DNA of 64,000 nt from Magicicada septendecula (GCA_034769895.1 CM068373.1:23688620-23752619); one strand, 5' to 3'. Positions 21,984 to 33,780 are shown, counted from the first letter of the stretch. Notes: generated by a model from the letters alone, not told the origin. Program-made: numbers and translations.

Positions 21984-22705
21984 TGTAAAATAATGTGTTC
22001 GTGTTACATGAACAAAACCATGAGTGCGTTTAATAGATGCATACTGGCAACGGATTTTGTTTGGTTGAGTAATTAGAAACCGATGATGAAGAGAACGATG
22101 TAAATGGTGTAAATAGAAGACATAAACACAGGAAAATCACTTGCCAATCTCAGAATCGAGTTAGTTTTTCAATAATGCTACAGAATAATACAAAAATGTA
22201 ATGACACAAAACCGATGAGACAATGATATCACTATTCTGAGTTAGACGAATAGAATGAATCCGTACTATAATGAATTCTATGGAGTATCCGTAATCTAAT
22301 CTGGTAAGTACTTCGGGCTTGGCGAGTGGGAGGGTACAACGCTCTGAAGTTCTGTTGAATACAAAGTTTAGGTTCCTTTGTACAGACAGAATATGAGGTC
22401 AACTCACTCCCAGCGCCCTTTTACAAAGATGGAGAACTTAAAGCTTTTCACAACACACTACGTATATGCAAATTACAACTTAATACCCGTATATAAAATT
22501 ATACCCTTTGAATAAACTTACACATGTATTGTTATGTAACATTGCTACATATTCATACTCGTCCTTGAAATGCAGAATTTGACACATACAGTGTTCTATT
22601 AAAAGTAGGCCTACTAATGACGGCCATACGTTAAGGCCCTGAGGATAGAATGTAATCATCAATTAATAAATTAATTTTAATTGTACGCTTGCATGGCCGA
22701 AGTAA
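21984..22705. other. No feature seen
   Basis: Right flank of the LTR retrotransposon. AT-rich, with no ORF or repeat I can assign. Confidence 0.4.
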
Positions 22706-22710
22706 ATGTT

Positions 22711-22933
22711 GTTAAATTGAATTTCCAGGCTGTTTTGTCGTGGTCCAATGCTGAAATCCATAGCAAACGTTTCGGGCGTGCCGTCGACGGACATCTTCAG
22801 TAGAAAACTTGAGTTTGCGCTATCGTAGGGTGTTCAAATTTTGCACTGAAGCTGACCGTCGATTCCACGGGCGAAACCTTTGCTATGGATTTTAGCACTG
22901 GATCACTGATAAACAGCCCTGGAACTCAATTTA
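22711..22933. mobile_element. Small foldback with Penelope-like arms
   Basis: Arms 22711-22800 and 22846-22933 are imperfect reverse complements around a 45-base loop. Outer ends are TTAAATTGAATTTCCAGG and its complement. Each inner arm end carries CTGAAG, a GC-rich segment and CGAAAC, the general layout of the hammerhead-like motifs elsewhere here. No ORF. Confidence 0.6.
22763..22800 (-). ncRNA. Hammerhead-like motif, irregular stem II
   Basis: The minus strand reads CTGAAGA, TGT, the self-complementary CCGTCGACGG, then GCCCGAAACGTTTGC. The core and GAAAC are present, but stem II is not a simple hairpin. The right arm (22846-22883) has CTGAAGC, with the last core base mutated. Confidence 0.3.
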
Positions 22934-23329
22934 ATTTTAATTGCTTTGAGACATAAATTAAAGGTAGGCCTAACACCAAGATTATGGTACTTCTGCGGTA
23001 GCCTACCTGTCCAGTCCGTACAAAATCTAAATTGAATACAGCCAAATTGAACAAGTATCGGATTTTAATTGTCTGTACTGTGAAGTTGTGTACAAATTTA
23101 ACAAGGATTTGAAATAGCGATTACTTCAATTTTAGACTATATTTGGCGTAATAACAAGGAAAAGCCTTACAAGAAACCAACTGAAATTATTTTATTAGGA
23201 CTTGGCTAACGCAGTGTTGATGTATTGGATCAAATCTTGGGGTATCGCATACAAACTACGGAAATAAATTTCCCTACGTGCGTGCAAAGACGTATACAAG
23301 AAGCGGTAAGACGAGTGATTAAAAAAATC

Positions 23330-23480
23330 AGAAGTGATCTAAAATTGCTCTCAATCAATGAAAATTTCAGTGAACAGAGAAATTGACAATTTCAATTTCA
23401 AGACATCTTGCCGTAATGCTGAAAAATAGAATATTCAAAATACTATAGTATACCAATGTAAACCAAGGTAGATAAGATGT
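23330..23480 (-). repeat. Dispersed repeat X, minus copy next to an LTR
   Basis: Reverse-orientation copy of the repeat at 14525-14700. It touches the end of the solo LTR at 23481. The flank further left (23160-23330) has an open stretch with VQRRIQEAVRRVIKKIRSD, which I cannot assign. Confidence 0.55.
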
Positions 23481-23970
23481 TGTTCCGACGGTCTAACTGA
23501 TCGTCGTATGGTACAGTGGGAAAAAAATACAAGACACCAATTAAGTCAATAATGACCACCTTTAATTATCACAGTTAAACAGTTTGTGACCAACAAGATA
23601 GTCTCTTACAACAAATAAAATAAAAATTGTTCACACGCATTAAAAATGTCAACTAATAGAGTCCCGCACAATTGTGAAACACACAACACTTCTCCACAAC
23701 ACTTCGAACCGCACTGGAATAAATCGCCACTTAAACTTCCTAAGCACCGCTGAATGCCCAAATTTATACCCAGCTGGTATTCCAGAATAATCCATAATAC
23801 GTGTCAAGACTAGAGCGTAATTGCTTGCGGCCTTGAACACAGCGCGCGCGGACCGGTGAGTCTGGAGCAAACTCGTTAACGCCTGTTAAGAATCACTACC
23901 GACACAGCATTACCGCTGTTTCTGCTGGGACAGCCGAGAAACATGAAGAACGTCCTGTAAGATCGTAACA
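23481..23970 (-). repeat. Solo LTR, ATAT family, minus orientation
   Basis: Plus-strand borders are TGTTCCGACGG and GATCGTAACA. Read on the minus strand, it has a TATA box in GGGTATAAATTTGGGC followed by initiator-like sequence, and ends in the conserved ACGACGATCAGT block. ATAT follows at 23971-23974. The left flank is GATGT, not ATAT. No internal retrotransposon region is attached except repeat X. Confidence 0.7.
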
Positions 23971-23974
23971 ATAT

Positions 23975-24434
23975 GGTCACGATAAGTACGGAACGCTCTC
24001 GAACAGTCGAGAGTGTCGCACTACACGTTTCTCGGCTAATCGAGCAGGTGCGCGTTTCCGTCAATGCCGTGCACATAAGTACCCTCTAGACCTTTCTAGT
24101 ACTTGTTAATTATGCAAATACATTAGCATGGAAAATTATTATGGAACATCTGCTGTGCTGGCAATATATAAGGAACACCGGTCGCTTAGTTATTTATAAA
24201 CAGTAGACGATTTCGGCAGTGCGGATCAAGTGGTTGTTACAGAAAGCGTAGAACACTTTATAGTTGACTTTATTATTGCGTGTGGACAAATGTAACTTGA
24301 GTTACTGTATCAGAGTATCTTGTTAAATTCAAATTGTTATTTTTATTTAATTAAAGGTGGTAATTAGTGATTTCATTGGTGCCAGTACTTTGTTTCCACT
24401 GTAGAATACGACGATCAGTGAGACCGTCCTAACA
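23975..24434 (+). repeat. Solo LTR, ATAT family, plus orientation
   Basis: Abuts the previous LTR with only ATAT between them and has ATAT again at 24435-24438. TATATAAGG lies near 24165, with a CTTAGTT initiator about 25 bp downstream. It ends GACCGTCCTAACA. The pair is arranged 5' end to 5' end. Confidence 0.7.
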
Positions 24435-24593
24435 ATATACTGGTAAACCTAGGAGGCGATGGGATTAGGGAAACAGGAACAACCTACTAAGCGTACGTTA
24501 TTTATGAAAGGAATTAGAGAAGAGGCAGAAGAAAATGTACTAATGACAGCTGCAACTACTACCTCGCTAGAGCTATTATTACAATTAATAATA

Positions 24594-24877
24594 TTTGATT
24601 TTATGCATGTTTTATTGTGCTCATAAATTTAAGTAATAAGTTAGACGGACATGACTACAACCTAATCATAAAACAAGCAATAAATACAGCTGTCTGCGGA
24701 TAAGGCGACGCAATTAATTAAGCGATAGAAACAGAACAGTGTAATTCCCACCACTAATACCTTTCTTATATATTGCGTTTTGACGTAGCGTTGTTAATTC
24801 CCGAGGAAATAAAACAATTAACACAAAGTAATTACAAAATGTAAATTTCACAAGTTTTACACAGTTCTTCACTATTT
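24594..24877 (-). repeat. Inverse copy of the 14.1-kb repeat
   Basis: Reverse complement of the 14070-14374 repeat, with the same ATATATAAGAAAG and AATAAAACA landmarks. Confidence 0.45.
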
Positions 24878-24914
24878 TTCGTTGTAAATTATCGTTATCA
24901 TCGTCGTCTTCTTC

Positions 24915-25420
24915 TTCTTAACGGTTTTAGGCTTTAGTGGCCTGTTCCCACTCTACAGTCCATCTTTTCTTAGGTCTTACAAGTTTTCTTCCGCCTCTAG
25001 GCTTGTAAACTTTCGTAATCTTCGTTATTCTACTTTCTTCCATTCTATCTATCTGTTGAATCCATTTTCTTCTGTATTCTTTAATTCTTTCGTTAACTGC
25101 AAAAATATATAAATCAATTCTTATCGGATCTCGTCTATTACACCTTTTAACTGTTATAAGAAATTTTATTTCTGCTGTTTGTATCTTCTGTTCATCTTTT
25201 TTTTTATGCCCCAAGTTTCAGAACCGTACAGTAATGTAGGTATTGGTATTGTTTTATAAAAATTTAATTTGGGTTTCTTTTCTGCATTTATTTCCCAACA
25301 AAAATATCTAAATCACTTCTTACCTCCTCATTTCTGATATGATCTCGTCTATTCCAACTTTTAACTGATATCAGAAATTTCATTTCTGTTGTTTGTACCT
25401 TCTGTTCACCTTTTTTGACA
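24915..25420 (-). pseudogene. Non-LTR RT C-terminal fragment
   Basis: The minus strand reads QTAEIKFLITVKRCNRRDPIR, then NERIKEYRRKWIQQIDRME and GGRKLVRPKKRW. This is the conserved end of RTE-like pol proteins (AEMKFLR...D..R..L....I..YR..W..H..RM...RP..RW). It ends with a GAAGAAGAAGACGACGATGA tail at about 24900. A second, partial copy of the AEIKFLI..K..N..D segment follows at 25320-25420 on the same strand. Confidence 0.75.
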
Positions 25421-25434
25421 ATCCCCTTACGGTA

Positions 25435-25600
25435 TTAAAATCCACCGAAATAAAAGCTTGAAAACTGTTCTCTTTGCGGATGACTAAGCTACATTCGCCA
25501 CTTTAAAAGACGATCTCCAGCGAGCAATATACATCTTACATAAAATAGGATGAGAATACAACTGTAACATATCTGAATCAAAGACACAAGTAATGTGCAA
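25435..25600 (+). pseudogene. Non-LTR RT palm fragment (FADD motif)
   Basis: The plus strand reads YGIKI..NKSLKTVLFADD, a stop, ATFATLKDDLQRAIYILHKIG, then EYNCNISESKTQVM. FADD is the catalytic metal-binding motif of the RT palm. The fragment points away from the adjacent minus-strand fragment, giving a head-to-head pair of broken pol pieces. Confidence 0.75.
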
Positions 25601-25694
25601 ATTTTTATATTAATGTATTTCATTTATTTAGTATTTACAACTATTTTACATGAGGATATATTATTTCCTTATTTGAATCATGTGTCAAGGTTTC

Positions 25695-26125
25695 AGGTAT
25701 GGCACTGGTAGGCCTAAATCATATATGTCACGAAGACACAATAATAAATGTTTGGAAAAATTTACAAATGTATAAATACAAAGTACCAGACAAACTAATT
25801 CCTGAACAATTACAAGTAAAGGTCCATATCTAAGTTGGCTAATTATGAGAAAAATATTTGATTCCTGAAACGTGCTCTAAATATATACATCACACCCATA
25901 CACAATAATACCAACTGAAACAACCAAAACCCAACAGGAGGCCATAGCAACAACCAACCCGAACACAAATATTTTACAAGGTAAAAAACTAAGATGTCTC
26001 AGGATTGGAAAAATAATTGATTTCCGAAACATGCTCCAAGTAAGGAAATAATATATCTTGATGTCAAAATAGTTATAAATATTAAATACATAATATATGT
26101 AACAAGAAACTGACTGTAGCAAGAA
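25695..26125 (+). pseudogene. Decayed Penelope-like 3' end
   Basis: The plus strand encodes HEDTIINVWKNLQMYKYKV and DKLIPEQLQVK, which match the GIY-YIG tail at 13.05 kb. It then has the PTGGHSNNQP-like region and a hammerhead-like motif, and ends in TTATAAATATTAAATACATA. The terminal CAAGAAACTGACTGTAGC resembles the ends at 4.42 and 26.96 kb. Several frameshifts. Confidence 0.65.
25998..26037 (+). ncRNA. Degenerate hammerhead-like motif
   Basis: CTCAGGA (core G changed to C), TT, GGAAA paired with TTTCC across a 9-base loop, then GAAACATGCTCC. The core mutation should abolish cleavage. Confidence 0.35.
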
Positions 26126-26149
26126 GTGTATGTTTTAATTTATTTATAA

Positions 26150-26285
26150 TTTTTGAAAGATTTCTTTAATTCTACAGACGTATTCGAGGACCGAACTTAC
26201 CTCTTTCATCAGTTCTCGACAATAACAGAATTATTGGTCATCCAGTAATTGCTCTGTTTGCTGTAGAAGTAAAACTAAAGTTGTT
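26150..26285 (-). repeat. Dispersed repeat part B, inverse copy
   Basis: Reverse complement of 13670-13805. Shared landmarks include AATTCTGTTATTG and GAACTGATGAA. Confidence 0.55.
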
Positions 26286-26769
26286 ACTTCCATGTTCCGT
26301 AAGGAAATGGAAGTATGATGATGGCTAAAAAAAATCGTGTTCGTGATAAAGGCTGATTTTGATTTTACTACCCTCAAAACGTGTATAAAAGTCATTTTCC
26401 GTATAGCGCGCGCGCACGCGTGTGTGTGTGTGTAGAATTTTTTCTAAGGCGAACGATAACTACCGCAAATTCAAACAGTATCAAATAATGTTTTGCATAT
26501 GTGTCTGAGTTGTAGAGGGCTCTATTGATTTGGTGAAGATCGGTTAAGGAAGAGGGGTAGTTTACTGCAACGCTTTACGTTTTAAGAAGAGTAAAGTAGT
26601 TAAGTTTAATAAATAAAGTATCCTGAAAAGAATGTCGTAATACCCCCCCTGTAGAAAGGTAGATGAAATATTTATAAATGAAAATGGTAGTTAAACGGGG
26701 AGGGGGTAATTTTTTCACATTTTCTATTGATTTAATGAGTTTGACGAAATTAGATGAACATGTATTTAA

Positions 26770-27141
26770 TTTTCTTCAAACAATGGTAATTGTAAAACAA
26801 AATAATTTTGTTGCTAGGCAATAAAATGATAATTTTTTTATTCTAATTTAAATTAGGGGCCTATCTATGCGTGAAGGCCCGCAAACACTGCCCAGCAGAC
26901 CACAAAATAATTTGTAACCACATAAATACATAATTATATAATTCAAACTCTTTTGGTACAGTCCGTTTCTTGATTTATATAATATATTTATTATTTATAC
27001 TGAAATTACCTCAAGATATTTTATACACATTTTATTGCCCAGCAAAAAAATTATTTTGTTTTTATATTAAATTATTGTTTGAAAAAATTAAATAAATTAT
27101 AAAATATCTTCAGGTAATTTCAGTATAAATAATAAATATAT
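26770..27141. repeat. Two overlapping inverted repeats
   Basis: Pair 1: about 26770-26830 and 27026-27093 (AAAATAATTTTGTTGC and its near-complement). Pair 2: 26983-27024 and 27099-27141 (TTTATACTGAAATTACCTCA and its complement). The arms interlock, as if one foldback inserted near or into the other. Pair 2 shares the ACCTCAAGATATTTTAT style of the Penelope-like ends. Confidence 0.55.
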
Positions 27142-27409
27142 AATTATATAAATATGTAATTAATGCGTGATTATCTCCGTAGTAAAGTTTCTTTATAAAA
27201 TAAGGTACATCATTTTTATAGACAAAGTGACTCGAAAGGAACATAATGTTAAACGACTACCCCATAATAACAGAGATATCTATGGATATAGAGTACTTTG
27301 AGGGTGTTGGATATTTTTTTTTAGAAATTATCGAACTGAAGTAATTCAAATAAACGATTTTAAATGTAAATCGTAAAACATGGAAGTCATGTACGGTTCT
27401 CAATACCAA

Positions 27410-27585
27410 AATTTTTAATTCTTCTGAAATTTATAAATTACAAAGTATGTAGAACGCCACTCGTACAATAACATACATCACAGATGACATAGATCTATAA
27501 ATAACACAGAGCCTGAGGAAGGGCGCGTTGTTTTATAAAAACACTTTTTAGCAGAAAACACCTCGTCAAAGCCAGTTACTACAAC
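27410..27585 (-). repeat. Dispersed repeat part A, inverse copy
   Basis: Reverse complement of 13484-13660. The following 27590-28340 is AT-rich with no gene recognised. Confidence 0.55.
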
Positions 27586-28349
27586 AAAAAACTTACAGCA
27601 AAAACAAAACAAAACAAACGACAAAATACTGCATCAGACGAAAAGCAGAAGACAATATAACATAAACGAGCATTTGTAGTGTTCTTTGTTACGGCGTCGT
27701 GGAAACGTCGAGGTGTTACTGACGCCTTGAGGGGGGAGTTGAACGCGCTACCGAATATAAAAGCGTCTCTTTTTTTCTGTACATAGAGAAAAGGATTTGA
27801 GCTAGTCCACAGAGATGTCAGAAAATTTGGCAAACAAGAATGTATTTCTTACCTTAAGCATAAACACTGAACGCCATGGATAAGTATACAACTATTTAAG
27901 GTTAATAAATATGTAATTTCGTACACTAAAACAATTTTCTGGCATACTTAAAAGGAAACAAAATCTCAAATAAAATGTATTTCACAGTTTTTTTTTATGA
28001 TATCAAGTCTTTAAAGGTATATTTGGAAACTGAGAAATTAACTATTAACACATTTTGGAAACAAAATCTTTAAAGCAAATACAAAAAGATAGAATTATTA
28101 ATTTTATATACTGTATTATTAGAGCAAATTAGACGCAGTGTGAAGTTTTGAAAAAAAATTATCATTGGGTGACTCCTTAATAAAGCACAAAATCTATGCC
28201 AAAACAAATCAGCCATTAAGTGAGAAACGTGAAAATTAATACTAGGGACAGAACAGAAAAGTTGTTTTTGTGTTTGCCGTTTTTGTTTTATTCACAATGT
28301 TTATTTGAAGTAAGTTTCAATGTTGTAGAGATCACAATACTTGAGGATG

Positions 28350-29434
28350 TTATAAACAATCACCATCAGCGACGACCCTTGGTGGGTCTTGGGTTGCTCC
28401 AAGAGTCGATTCCATTCTTCCCTATTGCATCCTCTGCTTTCCAGTTTCTTATGTTCAGATTTCTGGGGTCCTCCTATATTTGATACGTGAATCTACATCG
28501 GGGTCTTCCCCTTGCTCTACTACCCATTGGTTTCTGTAGAAAATATGTTTCGTAGGCTGTCCTTCCTCCATTCTGTCTATGTGTCCAACCCATCTTAGCT
28601 TGTATAATCTGATTATCCTGACAATGGTCGGCTCTTTGTAAAGATGGTATAGTTCATAATTATGGCGCCTACACCACATCCCATCTTCTTGTACCCCTCT
28701 ATTGTTGTTCTCAGAATCCGTCTTTCAGAGCAACGTAGAAATCTTTCGCTATTTTTTGCCACTGTCCAGGTTTCTGAAGCACATATCAGCACTGGCCTAA
28801 TAAGATTTTTGTAAATTTTGCATTTCGTGCTTCTTGAGATGAAGCTAGATGACAGGTGTTTTTTTTTTGCGAGATATATTCTTCTTCTTCAGTGTTGATG
28901 TTGTTAGTTCTGTTTAACTAGGAGCCAAGTTATACGAACTATTTTACTGCCTCTATATTTTTGTCCCTATTTCAAGGTTTTGAAGCGTTGGGTTTAGTAG
29001 TAGTTTGTTGATCCCATACATATATTTTTTCCGCAGTATTTCTGCGGTTCAATTTTATTTGAGGCTTCCTCTAATGCTGTAAAGGCACTTATCAGATCTC
29101 GTTTTGTTCTGGCAATTAGATCAGTATCATTTGCGGATGCTAAAATTTGTATACTTTTGTTTAGGATCGCACCTCTTGTGTTCATTTGCTAGATTTTTCA
29201 TTCATTTTTCATAGCGCTAGATTAAATAAGAAGCATGACAGGCGACCTTTTCGGAGCCCAGTTCTAGTCGGGAGCGAATGCGATACGGTTTTCTGCACTT
29301 TAACTTTACATTCTACTTTCAAGAGAGATTCTTGTATCAATTTAATTAAGTGTTGGTATCCTGAATTCCTTCTGTGCTTTGTACAGTGCCATTCGGTCCA
29401 CATTGTCATAAGCGCTCTAAAAATCAATGAATAA
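28350..29434 (-). pseudogene. Non-LTR retrotransposon pol fragment (RT palm to end)
   Basis: The longest RTE/HmRTE-like fragment here. On the minus strand from 29427: IFRALMTMWTEW (decayed DFRAAYD block), LIKLIQESLLKVECKVKV, GLRKGRLSCFLFNLAL (GLRQGD.LSC.LFN), then RGAILNKSIQILASANDTDLI at 29170, where YADD has become SAND. After a decayed stretch it reads WCRRHNYELYHLYKEPTIVRIIRLYKLRWVGHIDRM (28679-28570). Many frameshifts. The endonuclease domain is lost to 5' truncation. Confidence 0.85.
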
Positions 29435-29739
29435 GTGGTGTGTTTCTAAACAATAGTGATGTTATAAACAATACGAATTGAAAATCCCTACTCCCACGTG
29501 ATGTGTAGTATCTAATAAGATAGGTTTGATTTATGTCTATCTATAGATAGATACAAATATTATTTGGATATTTATTTTACTAAGACGATATTGCAAACAA
29601 AATGTGGAAACACAGCCTTATATACAGATTAAATAAGTATTGGTCCTCATTTATTAGGGAAGTATGTTTTCTATTTAATCATAATAATTTGGAATACGTT
29701 ACATATTTAGTATTGCATAGTATTATATTTAATTTTTTT

Positions 29740-30350
29740 GCACGAACATGCCAGCCATGGACCACACTGATATCATTTCCTTTTATTCTCCTGCCAGAAG
29801 GCCTTCATTCGCACACTATGCGCCGCCTTCCTTTCCACTATCCACTTCTTTCTTATCTTCTTCTCACCGAAGAGAACATCAAGATTTGGAATTTTGTTCT
29901 GTATGTAATTCCATCCACACTGACGTTCAAAGATATACCCAACTTCATTATTTCCTCCTTGAGTTGTTTGGTGTATCCGTTCAGACTTGAAAGTTGCCAA
30001 ATGTAGTTAAAAATTTATTTATTTAATCTGGACCGATCTATTCAAACCATATGTCCAACGAATCTCAGTCTTTTCCTTTGGAAAGCCGTTTCCAGATCTT
30101 CCAGATCCCTGTACAGCTCTTCTTTGGGTCTATGCCTGTACCCATCTTCGGTTTTCTTGGGTGCCATAATTATTTCAAAGAATTCTTTGTTCTATTTTAT
30201 GAAAAGGTTCCAAATTTTGAAAGCACATAGTTTCCACTCGATACATGATCGTCGGCCTGATTATAGTGCTATAATGGCGGACTTTCGCATTTCCAGAAAG
30301 GTTTTTCTCTCCGTACAGTTCGCGGGTTGGAGTAAAGGCCTTTAGTAATT
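29740..30350 (-). pseudogene. Non-LTR RT thumb/C-terminal fragment, decayed
   Basis: From about 30345 the minus strand reads LLKAFTPTRELYGEKN, RPTIMYRVETMC (decayed RPV.TYGAETW), EQRILR-like sequence and RPKEELYRDLEDLE..FQRKRLRFVGH. It then continues as a C-terminal GISLNVSVDGI-like part. Multiple stops. The plus-strand ORFs of up to 134 codons in the same place are shadows. Confidence 0.6.
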
Positions 30351-31276
30351 TTAATTTCTTTAACTTAAATTGTTAGTACACCAAAGTATTATTTATTTTT
30401 ACAAAAATATATTAAATTTTTTGTATATTGTAAGACAAACTGAATGTATGAACGCGAGATAAAATAGTGAGATGCGCGTTTTATAAAGCTGGTACCAGTG
30501 TTAAAAACACAATATTGCTAGGAATTGTGGGGAAGTAATGATGTTCACCGGGAACACTTGGCCTCTCCATTAGTGACAATTTAACGGGCCGGAGGGAAAT
30601 ATTACAGTTTTTTTTTTACTCAGAAAAAGCTAGCAGCGACCTAACGCGAGGATTAAATAATTATTACGTCCGCTCGTGTTCCCATTTATCGAAATATACT
30701 GGGAACATTACAGAGCAAATTATATTTGGATATAAGAATCACAAAAATTCATAATTTTACGAATAACAATAGTAGATACTAAAATTTCTCTTAGCGAATA
30801 TACACAATCTCGCTGTATATATTCAACAATAGTTACTTTTTTCGTGTATCCAGTTTATGTTCGATATTCAGTTACTTGTTCGACATTTCCGTTTCATGTT
30901 TTTGTTTATTAATAGTAGAAGGCAAAGGTCCATTCTAACTTTTAACATTGATTGAATTCTTATAAATAGGTAACAAGTTGTCAGGGTGGGGTGTAAAGAC
31001 CAAAAAACTTTCATTTTAACTAAAACTTTAATTTTGTTCAGTAAAGGAACAAATTGTGTTACAAGATTACGAAGGTGTTTTTAAACATTATTTAATGTTT
31101 TCTGTACCTGTGCCTGTGCGTGCGTGTGAAAAAATGTATTTAGTATTGATCGCTTCCAAATCGTTTCCATGAAGAAACACATCTCTTCCACGTGTGTCTC
31201 ACGCAAGCCGTTCCCATATCTTCATTTGGCTAATTTGTTTTAACGTAAAAATATTTTAATGAGTATTTTAACTTTG
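30351..31276. other. No feature seen
   Basis: AT-rich sequence without ORFs or noticed repeats. Confidence 0.4.
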
Positions 31277-31280
31277 GATA

Positions 31281-31799
31281 TGTTACGACGGTTTACTGAT
31301 CATCGTATGGTACAGTGGAAAACAAAATACAAGACAACAATTAAGTCATTAAGCACCAGTTTTAATTATCACAATTAAACAGTTTGTAATCAACAAGACA
31401 GTCTCTTACAACAAATAAAATAAAAAATTGTTCACAGGCAATAAAAATGTAAATTAATATAAACCACAATTTTATTAAAATTGTCACGCACAATTATAAA
31501 ACACATAACACTTCGCCACAATACTTTGAACAGCAGTGAAATAAATCGCGAATAAAACTGAACTAAGCGCCGCTGAGTGCCTAAATTTATACTCCTCTAA
31601 GGTTCCTGCATATTCCATACTACGCGTGAGCGCTACTCTAGAACGTAATTGATTGCGGCCTTGACACAGTGCGCGCGGCCGGCGACGTCTAGAAAAGTCT
31701 CGCTAACTCATGTTGAGATCACGTATGCACACAACATTACAGCCGGATTCCACTGGAACATCCGAGAAACACGTAGAATATTTTGTAAAGTTATAACAC
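31281..31799 (-). repeat. Solo LTR, ATAT family, minus orientation, diverged
   Basis: Begins TGTTACGACGG and ends at AGTTATAACA. Its left flank GATA and right flank CTTA do not form a duplication, so one edge may have decayed. The promoter region (reverse TATAAATTTAGGC) and the CAATTAAGTC block match the other copies. Confidence 0.6.
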
Positions 31800-33285
31800 T
31801 TATTCCGCATTATGTAACAAAACATGAAGTAGACAGGCTATCAAACTTTATTCCGATTTCTGTCTAGTCTGTATGGAATGATGAGTCTTTCAGTTTTATT
31901 CTGCCTCAAGAATCATCCCAAGTAATTTAGAATTTTTTTTATATCAACGGCCGTCTGTTTTCAGTTCACATAATTTATTCGTGACTTCTTCAATTTTTCA
32001 TATTATTCTTCCTTTTCTTTCCCTTTTAAATGTTATGCATATTTCCTATTTATAATTTATAATTGCCTTCAACTTCAGCAATTTTTGTATCGGCAGTAGT
32101 TACTTAAACCGCAAATAAGTTTGTGTACGAAAGGATAATGATGAATGCAGGGGAAGGTGACTGCAACTTTGTATTTATGAGCATCGAGATATTAGATACT
32201 TTAACAGTCAAAACACTTAGAGCGAGTTTGGTAGAATGGGTACGTACAAATTCCATCTGTGTCAGTTTGTGTGTGCGTACGCGCGCCCACGCGGTGTTCT
32301 TGTCTCGAGAAACGATAATAAGTTTGTATGTAACGGTAAAGTAGTTTTGGTGGCTGTTACTCATCCGTTGCGTAATGCTTAAAGTACGTATTTCAATTTC
32401 TCTTTGATTTTCCGAAGCTTTTATGTTATTTCACTGTAATAATTATAGTTCAATTCTCGTTATTATTATTGAGATTCTTGATGCATTTGCAGGTAAATTA
32501 TAGAAATTATAGAAATTAAAAAAGCAATAAAAATAACAAAAGTTTAACAAATGAACAAACTGAATTCTATGTATCCCCTTTATTGAGAGCTGTTATTTAG
32601 TTTAGTTTATATTTTGCATTCAGATTATATTTAGTTGAGTTAATTTTATATTTTATATTCAGATTATATTTACTTTAGTTAATTTTATATTTTGCATTCA
32701 TGATTGTATTTAATTTTTATTAACACTTGACCTTCCCTTGTCCCTTGCACATCCCCTCCCCATCTCAACACAGATGTTCCAGATACGCCCTAAACAGATG
32801 TTACTACCACCACCACCACCACGACCTTTACTCACATCCTGTGTTTAGTAATATCACTCATTCGCCTCTTTGACAATGGCTTAGGTAGCCGAATCAGCTG
32901 TTAGATTTAAAAAAAATCTGTGAAACTTACCAAGTGTTTTTATATATTTTACAAAACCTTTGTAATATTTATTGTCATCATCAGGACCTGTGTAGGGATG
33001 CAAGAGAAAATGTCACACACAACACATAAATTATTTGAGTGAATGTTTTTGTGTATGTGAGTTTGTGTGTGTGTGTGCGTGCGCGTATGCATGCATGTGT
33101 GAAGGAGTTGAAACAGTTTGTTTTATATCATCAAAATAATTGCATTATTATATATTGTTTTCTTTAAACACACCGAGACATGTAATACACCAGGACATAA
33201 TTTATACAGTATTACAATTCAAATTATTGATAATGTAAATGTTCCGTAATGGTATTAGTAATTATTTACAAAAGCAGTAATCAAC
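31800..33285. other. AT-rich intergenic, simple repeats only
   Basis: Holds a (CAC)n run at 32805-32822, a GT-rich run near 33065 and a TTATATTTA-type triplicated segment near 32600-32700. A weak minus-strand CTGATGATGACAATAAA at 32975-32993 recalls the hammerhead-like ends but lacks a clear hairpin and GAAAC. Confidence 0.4.
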
Positions 33286-33293
33286 AATTATAT

Positions 33294-33780
33294 TGTTACA
33301 ACATTACAGAAAATGCTACGTCTTTCTCGGCTATTCCAACGGCTATAATGTTGTGTGCGTACGTCATCTCAACATGCGTTAACCAGACTGTTCCAGACTT
33401 CGTCGGCCGCGTGCACTGTGTCAATTACGCTCTAGTGTAGAGCTGATTCGTAGTATGTATGATTCTGGAATTTCAGCGGGGTATAAATATAGGCATTCAG
33501 AGGCGCTTAGTTTCAGTTTAAGTAGCGATTTATTCCAGTGCGGTTCGAAGTATTGTGGCGAAGTTTTATGTATTTTATAATTGTGTGGGACTCTATAATT
33601 GACATTATTATTGCGTGTGAACAATTTTTATTTGATTTGTTGCAAGAGACTATCTTGTTTATTATAAACTGTTTAACTGTGATAATTGAAGCTGGTCATT
33701 AGCGACTTAATTGGTGTCTTGTATTTTGTTTTCCACTGTACCATACGACGCTGTACCATACGACGATCAGTACGGTGATC
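33294..33780 (+). repeat. Solo LTR, ATAT family, plus orientation
   Basis: ATAT (33290-33293), then TGTTACAACATT. It has GGGTATAAATATAGG (33479-33493) with TTCAGTTT about 25 bp downstream, the arthropod TATA plus initiator layout. The end is partly lost: the GATCAGT block is followed directly by repeat X instead of CGTAACA. A 15-bp GTACCATACGACG segment is duplicated near the end. Confidence 0.65.

Noticed and set aside
29602-30006. 134-codon plus-strand ORF
   Set aside because: It overlaps the minus-strand RT fragment, has no motif, and is explained as a shadow.
32975-32993. Minus-strand CTGATGATGACAATAAA as another hammerhead
   Set aside because: No convincing stem II and no GAAAC at the right distance, so it is mentioned only as a possible remnant.
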